Assembly: GCF_014837175.1 (NCBI RefSeq)
Contig: NZ_JACYFR010000004.1
Span: 248,001-312,000, forward strand
Reading direction: 5' to 3'
Length of the DNA stretch: 64,000 nt
DNA from: Cellulomonas sp. JH27-2
GTDB taxonomy: Bacteria; Actinomycetota; Actinomycetes; Actinomycetales; Cellulomonadaceae
In this document: positions 46,449 to 55,234 of the stretch, piece by piece
Position numbering within the stretch: the first letter of the stretch is position 1
Layout of the letters: every line of letters starts with the position of its first letter
Made by a program: the position numbers and the translations under genes
Notes under the pieces: generated by a model
Told to the model about the DNA's origin: nothing
Seen by the model: only the letters and a program-made list of their open reading frames with translations
The model's database searches: none

Positions 46449-48428
46449 ATGACCACGCCCGACGACGAGCGACCGGCCACCCCGACCAGCGCGCCGAGCA
46501 GCCCCTTGGCCGGTGCGCTCGAGGAGCTGCGGACCCGCCTCGATGCGACACGTCTGCCGCTCGAGACGCCGGGTGCGGCGGTTGCGCGACAGGACGCGGC
46601 CCAGGCTGTCGAGCAGCTCGACGACTACGTGCTTCCCCGGCTGCGGGCCCGCGGTGCACCGCTGCTCGTGGTGGTGGGGGGATCCACGGGTGCGGGCAAG
46701 TCGACGCTCGTGAACTCGTTGCTGGGGGAGGAGGTCAGCACTCCCGGTGTCCTGCGGCCCACGACGCGGTCACCGGTGCTGGCGCACCACCCGCTGGACG
46801 GTCGCTGGTTCAGCACGGACCGCATCCTGCCCGGGTTGGCACGAGTCACGGCCGACGACCCGGCGACGGGCGACACCCGGCGCGCGCTGCGGCTCGTCTC
46901 GACGTCGGCGCTCCCGCAAGGGCTCGCCCTGCTCGACGCCCCCGACATCGACTCGGTGGAGGTCGCCAACCGCGAGCTCGCCGCACAGCTCCTGGCCGCC
47001 GCCGACCTGTGGCTGTTCGTCACGACGGCGGCCCGCTACGCCGACGCGGTCCCGTGGGACCTGCTCGCCACCGCCGCCGGCCGGCGGGCGCAGGTGGCGC
47101 TCGTGGTCGACCGCGTCGACCCGGGCGCGGAGGCCGTCGTCGCTGATCTGCGGCGGATGATGGACGGTCACGGCCTGACCGCCGCACCGCTGTTCGCGGT
47201 GCCCGAGTCGACCCAGGTCGACGGGCTGCTCCCCGAGCACGTCGTCGGGCAGATCGCCGCCTACCTGTCGGACCTGGGCGCCGACCCGGCGGCCCGCGAC
47301 GCCGTCGTGGGTGCCACTCTCGACGGCGTCGTCGACGACCTGGTGCGCCGCTCGACGCACCTGGCCGACGCCGCGGACGCGCAGGTCGAGGCGGACGCGC
47401 GCCTGCGCGCCGTCTGCGACCGGTACGCCGACGACGCGGTCGAACGCGTCGCGGCCGCGACGTCCGACGGGACGCTGCTGCGCGGCGAGGTGCTGGCGCG
47501 CTGGCAGGACTTCGTCGGGACGGGCGAGTTCTTCCGCTCGATCGAGAAGCGGGTGGGCCGCGCGCGCGACGCCGTCGTCGGCTTCTTCCGCGGCAGGCCC
47601 GCGCAGGCGCCGCACGTCGAGGAGGCGATCGCGCACGGGCTGGAAGCCGTCATCCTCGACGCCATCGACGAGGCTGCCGAGCGCACCTACGCGGCGTGGC
47701 GGGGCGACCCGGCCGGGGCGGCGCTGCTGGACGGGCTCGACCTGTCGCGAGGGTCGTCGGCGATGCGCACGGGCGTCGCCGAGCAGATCCGCGCCTGGCA
47801 GGGCGACGTCCTGGACCTGGTGCGCGAGCAGGGCGAGGACAAGCGGGGGACCGCGCGGGCGCTCTCGTTCGGGCTCAACGGGCTCGGCGTGAGCCTCATG
47901 GTGCTGGTGTTCGCGTCCACGGGCGGATTGACGGGCATCGAGGTCGGCATCGCCGGTGGTACCGCGGTGGTCGCGCAGAAGCTGCTCGAAGCCGTCTTCG
48001 GCGACGAGGCCGTGCGCCGCCTGACGGCCACCGCGCGCGAGCACCTCGAGCAGCGGGTGCGCACGATGCTCGACGACGAGGCCGGCCGGTACACGAGCCA
48101 GCTCGACGCGACAGGCGCTGCGCAGGCCGGGGGAGCCGCACTTCTCGCCGCGGCGCGAGGCGTCGAGCACGCGGCGCGCGGGGAGCGGTTCGGTGGAGCG
48201 GCACGGACTGCGGCGCCGTCGTCGGACGGGACGCAGCTGCGCGGTGCGGTCCGGTGGCGTGCCGGGGGCGGGCAGGCGTCGGCGCCAGGCGTCGGCGCGA
48301 AGGTCCCCGACGTTCCTGACGACGACAAGCCCGGCTTCTGGCGTCGGCTGTTCGGCCGCGGCGCACGCGGTCCGGCCGGCGGCACGACGCCGCGCGATCG
48401 GAACGGCGAGCCGAGGGACGACGCATGA
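46449..48428 (+). CDS. dynamin-like P-loop GTPase, pair 2 subunit A
   Basis: A 659-residue paralog of the protein at 40537. The P-loop is GSTGAGKS at residues 78-85; LRPTTRSP, LLDAPDIDS and WLFVTTAARYADAVPW are shared almost word for word. It is longer, with an insert (FFRSIEKRVGRARDAVVGFF) near residue 360 and a hydrophobic stretch around 476-510 that may enter the membrane. The tail is Arg/Gly-rich and ends PRDRNGEPRDDA. It overlaps subunit B by 4 bases. Confidence 0.8.
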   Translation: MTTPDDERPATPTSAPSSPLAGALEELRTRLDATRLPLETPGAAVARQDAAQAVEQLDDYVLPRLRARGAPLLVVVGGSTGAGKSTLVNSLLGEEVSTPGVLRPTTRSPVLAHHPLDGRWFSTDRILPGLARVTADDPATGDTRRALRLVSTSALPQGLALLDAPDIDSVEVANRELAAQLLAAADLWLFVTTAARYADAVPWDLLATAAGRRAQVALVVDRVDPGAEAVVADLRRMMDGHGLTAAPLFAVPESTQVDGLLPEHVVGQIAAYLSDLGADPAARDAVVGATLDGVVDDLVRRSTHLADAADAQVEADARLRAVCDRYADDAVERVAAATSDGTLLRGEVLARWQDFVGTGEFFRSIEKRVGRARDAVVGFFRGRPAQAPHVEEAIAHGLEAVILDAIDEAAERTYAAWRGDPAGAALLDGLDLSRGSSAMRTGVAEQIRAWQGDVLDLVREQGEDKRGTARALSFGLNGLGVSLMVLVFASTGGLTGIEVGIAGGTAVVAQKLLEAVFGDEAVRRLTATAREHLEQRVRTMLDDEAGRYTSQLDATGAAQAGGAALLAAARGVEHAARGERFGGAARTAAPSSDGTQLRGAVRWRAGGGQASAPGVGAKVPDVPDDDKPGFWRRLFGRGARGPAGGTTPRDRNGEPRDDA

Positions 48429-50029
48429 CGCTCGACCTCGCCGCCCGCACGGCGCTGCTCGAGCAGGCGCTCGACGCGTCGGGCGGCCGGCTCCCCGTCG
48501 AGCTCGCGCAGGACGCCCGCGCGGTCGTCGCGCGGGCCCGTGAGCGAGGCGGCCTGTCGGCGGAGCACACCGTCGTCGCGTTGGCGGGGGCGACGGGGTC
48601 GGGCAAGTCGTCGACGTTGAACGCGCTGACCGGTGCGGACCTGGCGCCGGCGGGCGTGCAGCGCCCGACGACCTCGCACGCGCTCGCGGCGGTCTGGGGC
48701 GACGGCGCGCAGCCGCTGCTCGACTGGCTGGAGGTGGGGCGGCGGCACCAGATGGCCGGCGCGGCACCCGTCGGGGGTGCGCTGGTGCTCGTTGACCTGC
48801 CCGACCACGACTCGGTGGTCGTCGAGCACCGTGTCCGCGCCGAGCGGCTCGTCGATCGGGCCGACCTGCTGGTCTGGGTGGTGGACCCGCAGAAGTACGC
48901 GGACGCCGCGCTGCACGAGCGCTACCTGCGGCCGTTGGCGGGGCACGGAGACGTGACGGTCGTCGTGCTCAACCAGGTGGACCGGCTCTCGCCCGACGAG
49001 GCCGCGGCGTGCCTGGCGGACCTGCGGCGCCTGGTCGCCGAGGACGGGCTCGTCGGCGCGCGCGTCCTGGCGCTGTCCGCGCGCACGGGGCAGGGCGTCG
49101 ACGAGCTGCGGACGATGCTGGACGACGCGGCCGCCCGGCGCGAGGCGGCCAACCGCCGCTGGGCGGCCGACGAGCGGAGCGTCGCGAAGCGCCTGGTCGG
49201 CGAGCTCGGGTCCGAGGCCAAGCGGGCGAAGCCCGGTCAGGACCGTCTGGTCGCGGGCCTGGAGCAGGCGGCCGGTGTCCCGACGGTGGTCGACGCCGTG
49301 CGCGGCAGCGCCCGGCGCGACGCCCACGCCGCGACCGGCTGGCCCGTGACGCGGTGGCTCGGCCGGTTCCGACGCGACCCTCTGCGCCGCCTCGGGCTCC
49401 GCACCGCAGGACTGCGCGTGCCGGGGGCGACGACGCAGGATGAGCGGACCGACCTGGTGCGCACCTCGATGCCCGTCGCGACCCCCACCCAGCTCGCCGC
49501 GGCCCGGACCGCGGTGCGCGACTACGCCGCGTCGGCGACGCAGGGGATCCCGGAGGCGTGGGCGCTCGACGCCCGCGCTCGCGTCGCCGCAGGCACCGAA
49601 AGTCTCGCCGACGCGCTCGACCAGGCGATCGCGAGCACGCAGCTCGACGCGGTCCGCCGCCCCGCGTGGTGGCGGGTGGTCGGGTTCGTGCAGTGGGTGC
49701 TGCTCGCAGCGCTCGTCGTCGGCGTGCTCTGGTTGGGCGTGCTCGCGCTGCTCGACTACTTCCGGCTGCCCGACGCGCCGGTCCCGGACTGGCACGGGTT
49801 CCCCGTGCCGACCCTGCTGGCCGTGGGGGGTGCCGTCCTCGGCCTGCTGCTGGCGGGGGTCTCGCGGCTCGCCGCGGCGGTCGGTGCCCGCCGGCGCGCC
49901 GCACGCGCGAGGCGCCGTCTGCGGCGTTCGGTGCAGGAGGTGGCCGCGCGGCTCGTCGTCGCCCCGCTCGACGAGGTCCTGGCAGACCTGGCGCGCGCCC
50001 GCAGCGCCGCCGCACGGGCGAGCCGGTGA
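48425..50029 (+). CDS. membrane-anchored GTPase, pair 2 subunit B
   Basis: A 534-residue paralog of the protein at 42270. The G domain has P-loop GATGSGKS at residues 55-62, switch GVQRPTTSH, G3 LVDLPDHDS and G4 LNQVD. WVVDPQKYADAALHERYL matches pair 1. Two transmembrane helices are near residues 417-445 and 462-482, with a basic C-terminal tail. Translation is coupled to subunit A. A 4-hydroxybenzoyl-CoA-thioesterase-like gene follows 37 bases later with its own ribosome site. Confidence 0.8.
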   Translation: MTLDLAARTALLEQALDASGGRLPVELAQDARAVVARARERGGLSAEHTVVALAGATGSGKSSTLNALTGADLAPAGVQRPTTSHALAAVWGDGAQPLLDWLEVGRRHQMAGAAPVGGALVLVDLPDHDSVVVEHRVRAERLVDRADLLVWVVDPQKYADAALHERYLRPLAGHGDVTVVVLNQVDRLSPDEAAACLADLRRLVAEDGLVGARVLALSARTGQGVDELRTMLDDAAARREAANRRWAADERSVAKRLVGELGSEAKRAKPGQDRLVAGLEQAAGVPTVVDAVRGSARRDAHAATGWPVTRWLGRFRRDPLRRLGLRTAGLRVPGATTQDERTDLVRTSMPVATPTQLAAARTAVRDYAASATQGIPEAWALDARARVAAGTESLADALDQAIASTQLDAVRRPAWWRVVGFVQWVLLAALVVGVLWLGVLALLDYFRLPDAPVPDWHGFPVPTLLAVGGAVLGLLLAGVSRLAAAVGARRRAARARRRLRRSVQEVAARLVVAPLDEVLADLARARSAAARASR

Positions 50030-50066
50030 ACGGTGGCAGTATCGAGGTCCTGACGAGAGGACACGC

Positions 50067-50564
50067 ATGACCCGCCTGCACGTCCCGGTCGCCCTGCGGT
50101 GGTCGGACCTCGACGCGTACCAGCACGTCAACAACGTGGAGATGTTCCGCCTGCTCGAGGACGCGCGTATCACCGCGTTCTGGCGGCACGCGGACGCCCC
50201 GGCCGACGACGCGTGGCCGACCGCCGTCCTCGACACCGGTCCGCACGCGACGTCCCACACGCTGGTGGCGCGCCAGGAGATCGAGTACCTGCGCCCGCTC
50301 GGCTTCACGCGTACGCCCGTGCGGGTGGAGATGTGGATCGGGCACCTGGGGGGTGCCAGCCTCGAGGTCTGCTACGAGGTGCACGACGGCCCGGTGGCCG
50401 GTCGCACGGGGCCGTCGCCGGGCGGTGCGCCCTACGCCAAGGCGGCGACGACCATCGTCGTCGTGGACGCCGCGACGGAGAAGCCCCGCCGCATCAGCGC
50501 CGACGAGCGTGCGGCGTGGGAGCCGTACGTGGAGGAGCCGCTCACGTTCCGGCGCCGCCGGTAG
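50067..50564 (+). CDS. hotdog-fold acyl-CoA thioesterase (4HBT type)
   Basis: A 165-residue single hotdog domain. The active-site segment RWSDLDAYQHVNNVEMFRLLEDAR contains the DXDXXXHVNN motif of 4-hydroxybenzoyl-CoA thioesterases, with the first Asp as nucleophile or general base. EIEYLRPLGF and a GASLEVCYEV strand follow. GAGAGG at 50055-50060 sets the ATG at 50067. Its last 23 bases overlap the end of the convergent SDR gene. Substrate unknown. Confidence 0.9.
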   Translation: MTRLHVPVALRWSDLDAYQHVNNVEMFRLLEDARITAFWRHADAPADDAWPTAVLDTGPHATSHTLVARQEIEYLRPLGFTRTPVRVEMWIGHLGGASLEVCYEVHDGPVAGRTGPSPGGAPYAKAATTIVVVDAATEKPRRISADERAAWEPYVEEPLTFRRRR

Positions 50565-52149
50565 GCCGGTCCGTGCGCGCGCGTTCCGCCCGTTCGGCGG
50601 CGCGCGCGATGTTGCGCTGCATCCCGCCGAAGACCACGCCGTGGAACGGGTACACCGACCACCAGTAGAGCTGGCCGGCCAGGCCGTGCGGGTGGAACAC
50701 GGCGCGGTGCGAGAAGGACGTGGGCGGCCGGTCCCAGGCGCCGTCGTCGGTCGGGTCCACGCGCAGCTCGAGCCAGGCCAGGCCCGGCACGCGCATCTCC
50801 GCCCGCAAGCGGAGCAGGCGCCCGGGCTCGACCTCCTCGACGCGCCAGAAGTCCACCGCGTCGTCGACCACCAGGCGCGACGCGTCGCGTCGTCCCCGCC
50901 GCAGGCCCGGGCCGCCGACGAGGCGGTCCATGAGCCCGCGCACGCGCCAGGCCAGGCCCCACGAGTACCAGCCGCGGTCACCGCCGACGGCTTCGATCAC
51001 GCGCCACAGCGCGGCGGGGGACGCGTCGACGTCGATCCGTCGCTCGTCCACGTACAGCGAGCCGCCCGCCCAGTCGGGGTCACTGGGCAGCGGGTCGCTC
51101 GGGGCACCGGTGACGGCGGCCGACGACCACCGCGTGGTGACCGCGGCCTCCTGGATCCGCTGCAGCGCCAGCCTGACGGCGCGGTCGAAGCCGACCAGCC
51201 CGCCCGGGGGATCGGGGACGAAGGTGGCGATGTCGTGCTCGTCGCACACCACTTCGTGCACGAGCGACTCGACGAGCGGCCGGGCCAGCCCGCCCGGTAC
51301 CGGCGTCACGAGCGACACCCACAGGCTGGACAGGCGTGGTGTCAGGACCCCGACGCCGACGATGACGCGTGGGGGCAGACCCGCCGCGGCGGCGTAGCGC
51401 TGCATCATCTCCCGGTACGTCAGCACGTCCGGTCCGCCGATGTCGAAGCCGCGGCTGACCTCGGGCGGCATGGACGCGGACCCGACGAGGTAGCGCAGCA
51501 CGTCCCGGACGGCGATCGGCTGGATCCGGTTGTCGACCCAGCGCGGGACCGTCATCGCGGGCAGCCGCTCGGTGAGGTAACGCATCATCTCGAACGACGC
51601 CGAGCCGGACCCCAGGATCACCGCGGCGCGCAGCACGGTGGTCGGCACGCCGCTGGCCAGCAGGATCTCTCCTACCTCGGTGCGGGAGGCGAGGTGCGGC
51701 GACAGGTCCTCGCCCGCCGGGTACAGGCCGCCCAGGTAGACGATCCGGCCGACGTCGGCCTCGCGGGCGGCCTGCGCGAACACGAGGGCGGTGTGCCGGT
51801 CGGTCTGCTCGAACTTCCGCCCCGAGCCCAGGGAGTGGATCAGGTAGTAGGCGACCGCGACGCCGTCGAGGGCCTTCGCGATCTGGTCGGGCTGCGACGC
51901 GTCGGCCCGCACGGTCTCGACGTCGTCGTACCAGTCGCGCCCGCGCAGCCGGTCGGGGTTCCGCGCGATCGCGCGCACCCGGTAGCCGGCCGCCAGCAGC
52001 TCGGGGACCAGCCGCCCGCCCACGTACCCCGTCACGCCCGTGACGGCGACGAGCGGCGCGTCCGGGCGGGGCCGCCCGTCGGCGCCGGTGCCCGGCACGA
52101 GGCCGGGTAGCGAGTCCGCGGCGTGGGCGAGCGCGAGGTCGTCGATCAT
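50542..52149 (-). CDS. SDR/NmrA-type epimerase fused to DUF2867
   Basis: A 535-residue two-domain protein. Residues about 30-330 form an atypical SDR with nucleotide motif VTGVTGYVGGRL, YYLIHSLGSG and YLGGLYP. The remaining 200 residues are a DUF2867 domain (YVDERRIDVDASPAALWRVIEAVGG ... GLAGQLYWWSVYPFHGVVF), a START-like fold thought to bind small ligands. This fusion is common in Actinobacteria. Activity is unknown. The stop overlaps the convergent thioesterase gene by 23 bases. Confidence 0.88.
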   Translation of the reverse strand: MIDDLALAHAADSLPGLVPGTGADGRPRPDAPLVAVTGVTGYVGGRLVPELLAAGYRVRAIARNPDRLRGRDWYDDVETVRADASQPDQIAKALDGVAVAYYLIHSLGSGRKFEQTDRHTALVFAQAAREADVGRIVYLGGLYPAGEDLSPHLASRTEVGEILLASGVPTTVLRAAVILGSGSASFEMMRYLTERLPAMTVPRWVDNRIQPIAVRDVLRYLVGSASMPPEVSRGFDIGGPDVLTYREMMQRYAAAAGLPPRVIVGVGVLTPRLSSLWVSLVTPVPGGLARPLVESLVHEVVCDEHDIATFVPDPPGGLVGFDRAVRLALQRIQEAAVTTRWSSAAVTGAPSDPLPSDPDWAGGSLYVDERRIDVDASPAALWRVIEAVGGDRGWYSWGLAWRVRGLMDRLVGGPGLRRGRRDASRLVVDDAVDFWRVEEVEPGRLLRLRAEMRVPGLAWLELRVDPTDDGAWDRPPTSFSHRAVFHPHGLAGQLYWWSVYPFHGVVFGGMQRNIARAAERAERARTDRPTGGAGT

Positions 52150-52203
52150 CTGGGCAGTCTGCGGGGCGGGCGCGGGCTGCGCATCCGCACGCCCGACGAG
52201 GCC

Positions 52204-53208
52204 TCAGACGACTCTCAGCAGCGCGAGCGTCTCGCGCTCCGCGACGTTCTGCGACCGCGTCGGGCGGATGGTCGCGCCGCTCTCCCACAGCTCGAAGAGG
52301 CGAGGGTCGATGTACGAGGCACGGCAGACGGCGGGGGTGTTGCCGAGCTGCTCGGCCACGTCCTTGACGACGGCGGTCGCGATGCGTCGACGTGCGCGGT
52401 CGCTGGCCGGTGCGTCGCCCGCCGCGGCCAGCCCGCGCGCTGCCAGGACGGTCGCGTGCCACGTGCGGAAGTCCTTGGCGCTCGCGTCGTCGCCCAGCCG
52501 TTCCTTGACGTACGACGACACGTCCGCGCTGCTCACGTCGTGCCAGACGCGGTCGTCGTCGCGCCAGGCGAGCAGCTCAGGACCGTCGTCGCTGCGGCGC
52601 ACCAGGCTGCGGACCAGGCGCGCGACGTCGTCGTCCTCCACGACCGTGTCCCTGATCTGGCCCGACTTGGCGGGGAAGTGCAGGTGCACCCGACCGTCGT
52701 CGCTGCCCGGCTCGGGGGCCAGCACCGTGACGTGCTCGCGCAGCAGCGTCGCCAGGCCGTACGAGCCGTGCTTGGCGGCGTAGCCCTCGCCGCCCACCCG
52801 CAGGTAGGCCAGGTCCAGCAGGCGGAAGGCCAGCGCGAGGGCCTTGTCGCGCGGCCAGCCGTCCAGGTGCAGGTCGCGGCGGACGTGCCGACGAGCCGCG
52901 GGCAGCCGCTGCGCGACGTCGAGCACGTGCTCGTGCTTGAGCCGGTCCCGCCGCGCGCGCCACTGCTGGTGGTAGAGGTACTGCCGGCGGGCCGCGTCGT
53001 CGAGCCCCGCTGCCTGGATGTGCCCGTTCGGCCACGGGCTGATCCACACGTCGCTCCACGCCGGCGGGATGGCCAGGGCGGCGATGCGCTCCAGGTCCGC
53101 CTCGTCGGCGATGCGGACCTTGTCCAGGTCCAGGTAGACGAACGCCCGCCCGCGCTTGGTCCGCGACCAGCCAGGGGAGTCGATGCGCACGCGCCGAAGT
53201 CGGACCAT
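52204..53208 (-). CDS. DNA topoisomerase IB (poxvirus type)
   Basis: A 334-residue type IB topoisomerase that relaxes supercoils through a 3'-phosphotyrosine intermediate. The N-terminal domain has GWSRTKRGRAFVYLDLDKVRI and PPAWSDVWISPWPNGHIQAAG. The catalytic core shows RLLDLAYLRVGGEGYA, KDFRTWHATV and the nucleophile Tyr299 in CRASYIDPR. These viral-like enzymes occur in scattered bacteria including Actinobacteria. The start at 53208 fits the family N-terminus. Confidence 0.93.
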   Translation of the reverse strand: MVRLRRVRIDSPGWSRTKRGRAFVYLDLDKVRIADEADLERIAALAIPPAWSDVWISPWPNGHIQAAGLDDAARRQYLYHQQWRARRDRLKHEHVLDVAQRLPAARRHVRRDLHLDGWPRDKALALAFRLLDLAYLRVGGEGYAAKHGSYGLATLLREHVTVLAPEPGSDDGRVHLHFPAKSGQIRDTVVEDDDVARLVRSLVRRSDDGPELLAWRDDDRVWHDVSSADVSSYVKERLGDDASAKDFRTWHATVLAARGLAAAGDAPASDRARRRIATAVVKDVAEQLGNTPAVCRASYIDPRLFELWESGATIRPTRSQNVAERETLALLRVV

Positions 53209-53259
53209 GGCCGGATTCTCACCCCGGTGAGCGTGATGCGCTCGTCGGCGTCCCTCGCG

Positions 53260-54132
53260 CTACTGCGGCAGCCGGACCATGCCCTCCTGCGCGATCGACG
53301 CGACCAGCGTCCCCTCGCGCGTGAAGACGCGCGCGGCACCCAGCCCGCGGCCGCCCTGCGCGCTCGGCGACGACTGCACGAACAGCAACCAGTCGTCGAC
53401 GTGCACGTCCCGGTGCCACCACATCGCGTGGTCCAGGCTCGCGATCGACATCCCGCGGGACACCCACGACTGGCCCGCGCGCCGCAGGATCGGCTCGAGC
53501 ATGACCTGGTCGCACGCGTACGCCAGCAGGGCGCGGTGCAGCAGCTGGTCGTCCGGGACCGGGCCGCGGCTGCGGAACCACGCCATCTGCCGGCCGTCGC
53601 TGTCGGGAGCCGGGCCCAGGTAGATGGAGCCGCCGACGTGCCGGACGTCGAACGCGGCCTCCTGCGTCCAGAACTTCGCGACGGGGTGGTCGATGCCGCC
53701 CAGCACGTCGAGCGCGGACGTGACGTGCTCCGGGTCCGGGACGTCCGCGGGCATCTCGTCGGCGTAGTCGACCCCGTCCTGCTCCTGCTGGAACGAGGCG
53801 ATCATCGACAGGATCGGCGCTCCGCCCTGCAGCGCGTGCGTGCGGCGCGCGCTGAACGAGCGGCCGTCCCGCAGGCGCTCCACCGCGAACGTGATCGGCT
53901 CGTCGAGCGACCCCGGCCGCAGGAAGTAGCCGTGCATCGAGTGCGGCAGGCGGTGCTCCTCCATCGTGCGGCCCGCCGCCAGCAGCGACTGCGCCAGCAC
54001 CTGACCGCCGAACACCCGACCGTTCGGCTGCGGCAGGCTGCCGCCCTGGAACAGGTCCGGCTCGTGCGGGTCCTGGTCCAGGTCCAGCACACCCAGCACG
54101 GCGGCCACGGGCGCGGGGATCTCGCTGCTCAT
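53260..54132 (-). CDS. tesB: acyl-CoA thioesterase II (TesB)
   Basis: A 290-residue double-hotdog thioesterase. Segments SLPQPNGRVFGGQVLAQSLLAAGRT, HSMHGYFLRPG and, in the second hotdog, SIASLDHAMWWHRD with LFVQSSPSAQGGRGLG are diagnostic; the catalytic Asp lies in SLDHAMW. It hydrolyses medium- and long-chain acyl-CoAs. The ATG at 54132 is chosen as the start of homology. It is the last core gene before the mobile-element island. Confidence 0.93.
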   Translation of the reverse strand: MSSEIPAPVAAVLGVLDLDQDPHEPDLFQGGSLPQPNGRVFGGQVLAQSLLAAGRTMEEHRLPHSMHGYFLRPGSLDEPITFAVERLRDGRSFSARRTHALQGGAPILSMIASFQQEQDGVDYADEMPADVPDPEHVTSALDVLGGIDHPVAKFWTQEAAFDVRHVGGSIYLGPAPDSDGRQMAWFRSRGPVPDDQLLHRALLAYACDQVMLEPILRRAGQSWVSRGMSIASLDHAMWWHRDVHVDDWLLFVQSSPSAQGGRGLGAARVFTREGTLVASIAQEGMVRLPQ

Positions 54133-54212
54133 GAAGGGCAGACTCTCACGAGCGGTCCAGTGGACGAGTTGGTTCGGATGAGTCAGGACACCGAGTGGCA
54201 TGGCGCCAACGC

Positions 54213-54911
54213 CTAGTGCGTGTCTCCAAACCTGCTGGTGGAGAACGGAACAGACTCGCGGAATGAGTTCGAGAACGTCGGGCTGACTGGTGAGCAGTGG
54301 GAGCGCATCGCGCCGTTGATGCCGAGAGTTGGCGCGAAAGTCGGGCGTCCGCACGCCGATCACCGGACGGTGATGGAGGGGATCGTCTACCGATATCGGA
54401 CCGGAATCCCGTGGCGTGACCTACCCCGCGAACCGTTCGCTCCGTGGCAGACGGTTTGGAAGCGTCACCATCGATTCACGATCGACGGCACGTGGGACCA
54501 GATCTGGTCGGCGTTGTTGGCGGAGGCCGACGCCGCGGGACAGATCGACTGGGAGGTCTCCGTCGACTCCACGATCAATCGGGCTCACCAGCATGCGACG
54601 AACACGACCCGCCCTGAGCAGGGCCGGAGCGAATCACAAGAACCGCACCCGTGACGCCGTCCACGACGAACCTGCAGGTCACGCGATCGGTCGCTCGCTT
54701 GGTGGGCTGACGACCAAGATTCACCACGCGTTCGACGGACGAGGCCGGCCATTGGTCGCGGTCGTCACAGCGGGGCAGAGTCACGACGGCCAACAGCTCA
54801 AGGCCGTGCTCGATGACATCTGGGTGTCGCGCGCCAGTAGCGGCCGGCCACGCACAACGTCAGACGCGCTCTTGAGGGACAAGGCGTACTCGTCCGCGGC
54901 CACGCGCGTCC
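54213..54911 (+). mobile_element. IS5-family remnant, truncated by IS3-family element
   Basis: The left part of an IS5-family (IS427-like) element. A probable left end lies near 54213 (AGTGCGTGTCTCCAAA), directly before the transposase frame. The right part is missing because the IS3-family end starts at 54912. The exact left border is uncertain. Confidence 0.65.
54220..54911 (+). pseudogene. IS5-family transposase, frameshifted and truncated
   Basis: The first frame, from 54220 to about 54630, gives LTGEQWERIAPLMPRVGAKVGRPHADHR and the first catalytic Asp in VSVDSTINRAHQH. The second frame continues from near 54630 (GANHKNRTRDAV ... HAIGRSLGGLTTKIHHAFDGRGRPL ... LLRDKAYSS). The +1 shift may be the programmed shift of this IS group or a mutation. 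The C-terminal part with the last catalytic residue is lost at the IS3 junction, so the gene is inactive. Confidence 0.8.
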
Positions 54912-54937
54912 TGAACCGCCCCGGCATGTCCGGAGAC
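54912..54937 (+). repeat. left terminal inverted repeat of the IS3 element
   Basis: Twenty-six bases starting TGAACCGCCCCGG and ending CCGGAGAC, an exact reverse complement of 57476-57501. Confidence 0.9.
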
Positions 54938-55234
54938 TCCGTTCGTTGGGAAGGATGGGGTCATGTCAGGGAACACGTCCAGGAGGTATCCGCCTGAGCT
55001 GCGTGAGCGGGCGGTGCGGATGGTCGCCGAGATCCGGGCCGATCACGACTCGCAGTGGGCGGCGATGACACAGGTCGCCAAGTTGCTCGGGATCGGGACG
55101 CCGGAGACGGTGCGCAAGTGGTGCCGGCAGGACGAGGTCGACGCTGGGCAGCGGCCCGGGGTCAGCACCGAGGAGTCGGCCGAGCTGAAGCGGTTGAAGC
55201 GGGAGAACGCCGAGCTCAAGCGCGCCAATGCGCT

